Assembly (NCBI GenBank): GCA_002348825.1
Contig: DEBN01000063.1
Span: 1,139 to 10,525, forward strand
Origin: Gammaproteobacteria bacterium UBA2955
Lineage (GTDB): Bacteria > Pseudomonadota > Gammaproteobacteria > Pseudomonadales > Azotimanducaceae
DNA length: 9,387 bases
Reading direction: 5' to 3'
Numbering within the stretch: the first letter of the stretch is position 1; every line of letters begins with the position of its first letter. Under the pieces are notes generated by a model. It was given only the letters and a program-made list of their open reading frames with translations, was not told the DNA's origin and ran no database searches. Of the stretch, positions 6,415-9,387 are shown piece by piece. Both the position numbers and the translations under genes were made by a program.

Positions 6415-7257
6415 GTGCTGAAATGGCAGGTAGGCGATGTGCGAATAACTCAGGTTGTGGAGTTAACGACGGCTTCGCTTGGCCCGCATCTATTACCGCA
6501 AGCGACTCCAGCGGCCATGCAGAGTATTCCATGGATGGCACCGTTTATAGACGAGCGTGGACGCATCGTCTTGAGTATGCATGCGCTGGTTGTGGAATCG
6601 CTTGGCCAGACTATCGTTGTGGATACGTGTATTGGCAATGATAAGTCGCGCACGTATCCCAAGTGGAACAATATGCAGGGCGACTTTCTGCAGCGCTTCA
6701 GTGCTGCAGGATTCTCGACACAGCAAGTCGATACGGTGCTGTGTACACATATGCATGTCGATCACGTGGGCTGGAATACTCGATGGCAAGACGGGGCATG
6801 GCTGCCAACGTTCCCGCGTGCCGAGTATTTATTTGCGGAGGACGAATGGCAGTATTGGCGCGAACAATCCCAGGAGTACGGACCAGTAATTGAAGATTCG
6901 GTACAACCTATTTTTGATTCGGGCCAAGCGGTCTTGGTGTCGCAGCAGCATCGGCTGAACGAAGAGATCTTTCTGCTACCAACACCAGGCCACACGCCCG
7001 GGCATGTCAGCGTGCATATTCAGTCAAAAGGCGAGGCTGCGATTATCACCGGCGATATGCTGCATCACCCCTGTCAGATCGTACATCCGGACTGGTCGAC
7101 GACAGCGGACACCGATCAGTCGATGGCCGCGGCGACACGAACCGCTTTTCTGCGCCAGTACAGCGATCAGCCGGTGCTGGTTATTGGTACGCACTTCGCG
7201 GCTCCTACGGCCGGACATATCGTCCGAGACGGTGTCGCTTATCGGTTGAGTTATTAA
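6415..7257 (+). CDS. Metallo-beta-lactamase-fold metallo-hydrolase
   Basis: From GTG 6415 this is a 280-residue protein with a complete di-metal site: HMHVDH at 112-117 (H112, H114, D116, H117), H197 in GHTPGH, D214 in TGD, and H260 in GTHF. The fold is shared by lactonases, thioesterases, glyoxalase II and organophosphate hydrolases. The layout resembles the methyl parathion hydrolase/N-acyl-homoserine lactonase branch rather than true beta-lactamases. It has no signal peptide, so it should be cytoplasmic. The start is uncertain: GTG 6409 adds two residues and ATG 6349 adds 22. I chose 6415 because homologous N-termini usually begin shortly before the WxVGDVxIT strand. It leads a plus-strand operon with a transporter and an amidohydrolase, so a ring-opening or ester/lactone-cleaving catabolic step is the simplest guess; the substrate is unknown. 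Confidence 0.88.
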   Translation: MLKWQVGDVRITQVVELTTASLGPHLLPQATPAAMQSIPWMAPFIDERGRIVLSMHALVVESLGQTIVVDTCIGNDKSRTYPKWNNMQGDFLQRFSAAGFSTQQVDTVLCTHMHVDHVGWNTRWQDGAWLPTFPRAEYLFAEDEWQYWREQSQEYGPVIEDSVQPIFDSGQAVLVSQQHRLNEEIFLLPTPGHTPGHVSVHIQSKGEAAIITGDMLHHPCQIVHPDWSTTADTDQSMAAATRTAFLRQYSDQPVLVIGTHFAAPTAGHIVRDGVAYRLSY

Positions 7258-7275
7258 ATGATGCAAGCGCGTTAG
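7258..7275 (+). other. Five-codon mini-ORF in frame with, and just before, the MFS gene
   Basis: ATG-ATG-CAA-GCG-CGT-TAG directly follows the TAA of the MBL gene (TAAATG). It is in the same frame as the downstream transporter, whose GTG start lies one codon after the TAG. It could be a remnant of an earlier start, a translational relay, or chance. Confidence 0.3.
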
Positions 7276-7278
7276 CGG

Positions 7279-8526
7279 GTGGCGTCCCGAGACATATTTT
7301 CCGCTTTGGCCGTGCCGAATTTCCGCTGGTTATGGATTGGCAGTCTCGGCTCATCCTTTGCGATGAATATGCAGATCATTGCGCGCGGCTGGCTGGTGTA
7401 CGCGCTCACATCCTCGGCGCTGGATCTGGCTTGGGTCACTCTGTCGTTTATGTTGCCGTCGGTGCTGTTTTCGCTCTACGGCGGGGTGCTTGCAGATCGG
7501 CTACCGAAGCGGCGGGTCATCGCTTGGGCGCAGGCCCTTAACTGCGCCGCCACGCTGGTAATGGCGTTAATCATATTCAGTGGCAGCGTAACGTTTTGGG
7601 ATTTTATTTGGTTTGGTTTTTTCAACGGTACGGTGTTGGCTTTGTCGATGCCGGCGCGACAAGCGTTTGTGCCTGAAATCATCCCGGAGCGCCTGATTTT
7701 CACCGCCATGGCATTGAATACAACCGGTTGGAATTTGTCGCGGATCATTGGTCCGGCTATTGCGGGCCTCTTGATCGCCTGGCTTGCCGGTGGTGATAAA
7801 ACATCAGCTTACGGGGTGGGCATCGTCTATCTGGTCATCGCCAGTCTATACTTGTTTTCTGCGCTGACTGTACTGAAGGTTGATCGGCCGGGGAAGGCTG
7901 TACGCAATCGCGATGGCGGTTCGTTGTCAGATATGCAGGAGGGATTGCGTTATGTCTTAGCGCATCCGCAAGTGTTCGCGCTGATCGTGCTGTCGATTCT
8001 GCCATTTTTATTTGGTATGCCGCTGAATACGCTGCTGCCCGCTTTTAATCAGGATGTTCTGCATGGCCATGCGGACGATTTAGGGTATTTGATATCGGCT
8101 ATGGGCGGCGGTGCGATAATCGGATCCTTGCTTATGGCGGCTATGGGCGATCTGCGCAGGAAAGGCTTCTGGTTGATTGTCAGCTGCCTGAGTTGGGGAG
8201 TGGTTACTGCCGCCTTTGGCGCGTTTGATATGCAACTTGTTGCGCTGGCCCTAATTGCGCTGATCGGCATGCTCAGCAGCTGGAATATGTCGTTGAATCG
8301 CGGCATGTTGCAGATGGCGGTGGCAGGACATATGCGCGGGCGTATTATGAGTATTGATATGATGGCGCACGGATTGATGCCCTTGGGAGTTTTTCCAATT
8401 AGTCTGGTAGCGGAATACCATGGGGTAGGTGCGGCGTTGGTGGTCTCGGGTTTTGCACTGATGATCATCACCCTCTTGGCTATATTTTTCCTGCCCTCGG
8501 TACGTCGCACGCTTAGGGCAGAATAG
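7279..8526 (+). CDS. MFS transporter, MFS_3/EntS-like (drug:H+ antiporter-3 type)
   Basis: This 415-residue protein is hydrophobic and consistent with 12 membrane helices. It opens with FSALAVPNFRWLWIGSLGS, the usual start of the EntS/MFS_3 group (x-L-x-x-x-x-F-R-x-L-W-x-G). The conserved loop between helices 2 and 3 is GGVLADRLPKRR at 68-79. PARQAFVPEIIP, just before about residue 140, is also typical of the group. Members export siderophores, drugs or other small hydrophobic molecules; some have no known substrate. The GTG start at 7279 is the first possible start after the in-frame TAG at 7273-7275, and no strong Shine-Dalgarno precedes it. The gene is 21 bp after the MBL hydrolase and probably co-translated with it. 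An export role for a toxic intermediate is inference. Confidence 0.88.
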   Translation: MASRDIFSALAVPNFRWLWIGSLGSSFAMNMQIIARGWLVYALTSSALDLAWVTLSFMLPSVLFSLYGGVLADRLPKRRVIAWAQALNCAATLVMALIIFSGSVTFWDFIWFGFFNGTVLALSMPARQAFVPEIIPERLIFTAMALNTTGWNLSRIIGPAIAGLLIAWLAGGDKTSAYGVGIVYLVIASLYLFSALTVLKVDRPGKAVRNRDGGSLSDMQEGLRYVLAHPQVFALIVLSILPFLFGMPLNTLLPAFNQDVLHGHADDLGYLISAMGGGAIIGSLLMAAMGDLRRKGFWLIVSCLSWGVVTAAFGAFDMQLVALALIALIGMLSSWNMSLNRGMLQMAVAGHMRGRIMSIDMMAHGLMPLGVFPISLVAEYHGVGAALVVSGFALMIITLLAIFFLPSVRRTLRAE

Positions 8527-8530
8527 TGGC

Positions 8531-8553
8531 TGCGGCAACGGCCGTTGCACGCA
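8531..8553. repeat. Perfect 14-bp palindrome with extended arms
   Basis: GCAACGGCCGTTGC at 8535-8548 is a perfect palindrome in the 52-bp gap before the amidohydrolase. TGCG (8531-8534) and CGCA (8550-8553) extend it with one bulged A. As RNA it would form about nine base pairs with a GGCC loop. An A-run rather than a T-run follows on the plus strand, so it is not a standard rho-independent terminator for this operon. It may be an operator or an RNA processing/stability hairpin. Confidence 0.45.
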
Positions 8554-8578
8554 AAAAGAACGAATCTGGAGCAGTGGC

Positions 8579-9387
8579 ATGCAGTGGGATCTAATCATTC
8601 GTAACGCCAAGGTATTTGATGGTACCGGCGCGCCCGGACGCATCGGCGATATCGCCGTGAGCCAAGGCAAGATAGCGGCGCGGGGCGGTCGTCTGCCCAG
8701 CCAGTCCAACGTTCAAGAAATAGACGCTACAGACCAATGGCTCACGCCTGGGTTACTTGATATCCATACCCACGAGGATCTAGAAGCAGAATTAGAACCC
8801 GGCTTACCAGAGGTGACGCGCCACGGCACTACCAGCGTGCTGGTAGGAAATTGCAGTATCGGCTTGGCTTTTGGTAATCAGCGAACAGCCGATCAGGACC
8901 CGATCGTGGACTGTTTTGCGCGAGTCGAAAATATTCCTAAGAGTGTTCTCAGCAAGGCGGCGGATAAGGCCATTTGGCGGCAGCCCCGGGAATATTTAGC
9001 GCATTTGGATCAATTGCCTCTGGCAGCAAACATGGCGCCATTTCTACCGCACTCTATGTTGCGCATTGAAGTTATGGGTCTGCAGGACAGCATTAGCCGG
9101 CAACCCACCGATATGGAATTGCAGCGTATGGTAGGCATACTCGAGGAGGCCATGGATGATGGCTATCTGGGTTTGTCGACCGACGGTTTGCCATTGCATT
9201 TTTTAGCCAATGCGCCGAACACAAATAAGCGTATTCCGACTCAATACGCCACATACGAAGAATATAAATTATTGACCGACGTGCTGCGCAAGCGTGACCG
9301 TGTTTGGCAGATGACGCCAGCAACGGATGACAGTGGACTTACCGCACGTCTGTTTATGCTCAGTAGTGGGCGGATTCACGGTAAACC
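8579..9387 (+). CDS. Amidohydrolase, N-acyl-D-amino-acid deacylase (D-aminoacylase)-like, 5' part
   Basis: The first 269 codons are present; the gene continues past the window, and the family is usually about 480-580 residues. The ATG at 8579 has GGAG at 8568-8571, seven bases upstream. The N-terminal beta-sandwich (MQWDLIIRNAKVFDGTG) leads into LTPGLLDIHTH, with H63 and H65 as metal ligands, and VGNCSIG, where C92 has the 27-residue spacing from H65 seen for the metal-binding Cys of D-aminoacylase. The SKAADKAIWRQPREYLAHLDQLP and PHSMLRIEVMG blocks are also family-like. However, where the family normally has a His-x-Arg metal-ligand motif, this protein reads VWQMTPATDD (242-251). That suggests a subgroup with different metal binding or substrate. 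It probably hydrolyses an amide or a cyclic amide-like bond; a true D-amino-acid substrate is unproven. Confidence 0.87.
   Translation, partial: MQWDLIIRNAKVFDGTGAPGRIGDIAVSQGKIAARGGRLPSQSNVQEIDATDQWLTPGLLDIHTHEDLEAELEPGLPEVTRHGTTSVLVGNCSIGLAFGNQRTADQDPIVDCFARVENIPKSVLSKAADKAIWRQPREYLAHLDQLPLAANMAPFLPHSMLRIEVMGLQDSISRQPTDMELQRMVGILEEAMDDGYLGLSTDGLPLHFLANAPNTNKRIPTQYATYEEYKLLTDVLRKRDRVWQMTPATDDSGLTARLFMLSSGRIHGK

Noticed and set aside
8571..8590. Near-perfect tandem 10-bp repeat (gcagtggcat, gcagtgggat) over the amidohydrolase start
   Set aside because: Two units with one mismatch, partly coding, can easily arise by chance. It does not change the start choice.
8049..8709. Overlapping minus-strand ORFs of about 150 codons at the end of the MFS gene
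   Set aside because: They lie antisense to transporter helices, so they are shadows created by the hydrophobic codon pattern.

Overview
The window is about 9.4 kb of ordinary-looking, gene-dense proteobacterial DNA. Genes are tightly packed, Shine-Dalgarno sequences are recognisable, and GTG and TTG starts occur beside ATG. The protein set is a YdiU-type SelO, a CYP153 cytochrome P450, a GPH symporter, a crotonase-fold protein and a D-aminoacylase-type amidohydrolase. Together these suggest a gammaproteobacterium that lives on hydrocarbons, terpenoids or steroid-like carbon, plausibly marine. The taxonomic placement is inference from gene content; no rRNA or other marker is present. I see no tRNA, rRNA, CRISPR array, insertion sequence or phage gene.

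Layout. (1) Positions 1-1930, minus strand: selO, then 191 bp downstream the 5' end of an exported redoxin-like gene cut by the window edge. (2) Positions 2055-5496, plus strand: a compact operon of a CYP153-type P450, a short-chain dehydrogenase and a GPH-family symporter, with gaps of 34 and 12 bp. It diverges from selO across a 124 bp intergenic region. (3) Positions 5493-6302, minus strand: one enoyl-CoA hydratase/isomerase superfamily gene whose stop codon overlaps the symporter's stop codon on the other strand. (4) Positions 6415-9387, plus strand: a second operon of a metallo-beta-lactamase-fold hydrolase, an MFS_3/EntS-like transporter and an amidohydrolase that runs off the window. 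It diverges from the crotonase gene across 112 bp.

How the genes may work together (inference). The symporter would take up a substrate, the P450 would hydroxylate an unactivated, probably terminal carbon, and the SDR would oxidise the alcohol using NAD. The crotonase-fold protein would act on a CoA-thioester intermediate, the MBL hydrolase and amidohydrolase would open ester, lactone or amide bonds, and the second MFS protein would export a product or toxic intermediate. The P450's ferredoxin and ferredoxin reductase are not in the window.

The points most worth a second look are residue-level departures from textbook families. The crotonase-fold protein lacks both catalytic glutamates. The GPH symporter keeps the MelB cation-site aspartates but has glycine at the sugar-binding Asp19 position. 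The amidohydrolase keeps the early metal ligands but seems to lack the later His-x-Arg metal-ligand motif. No clearly new multi-gene system is evident; this looks like an unassigned catabolic cluster.
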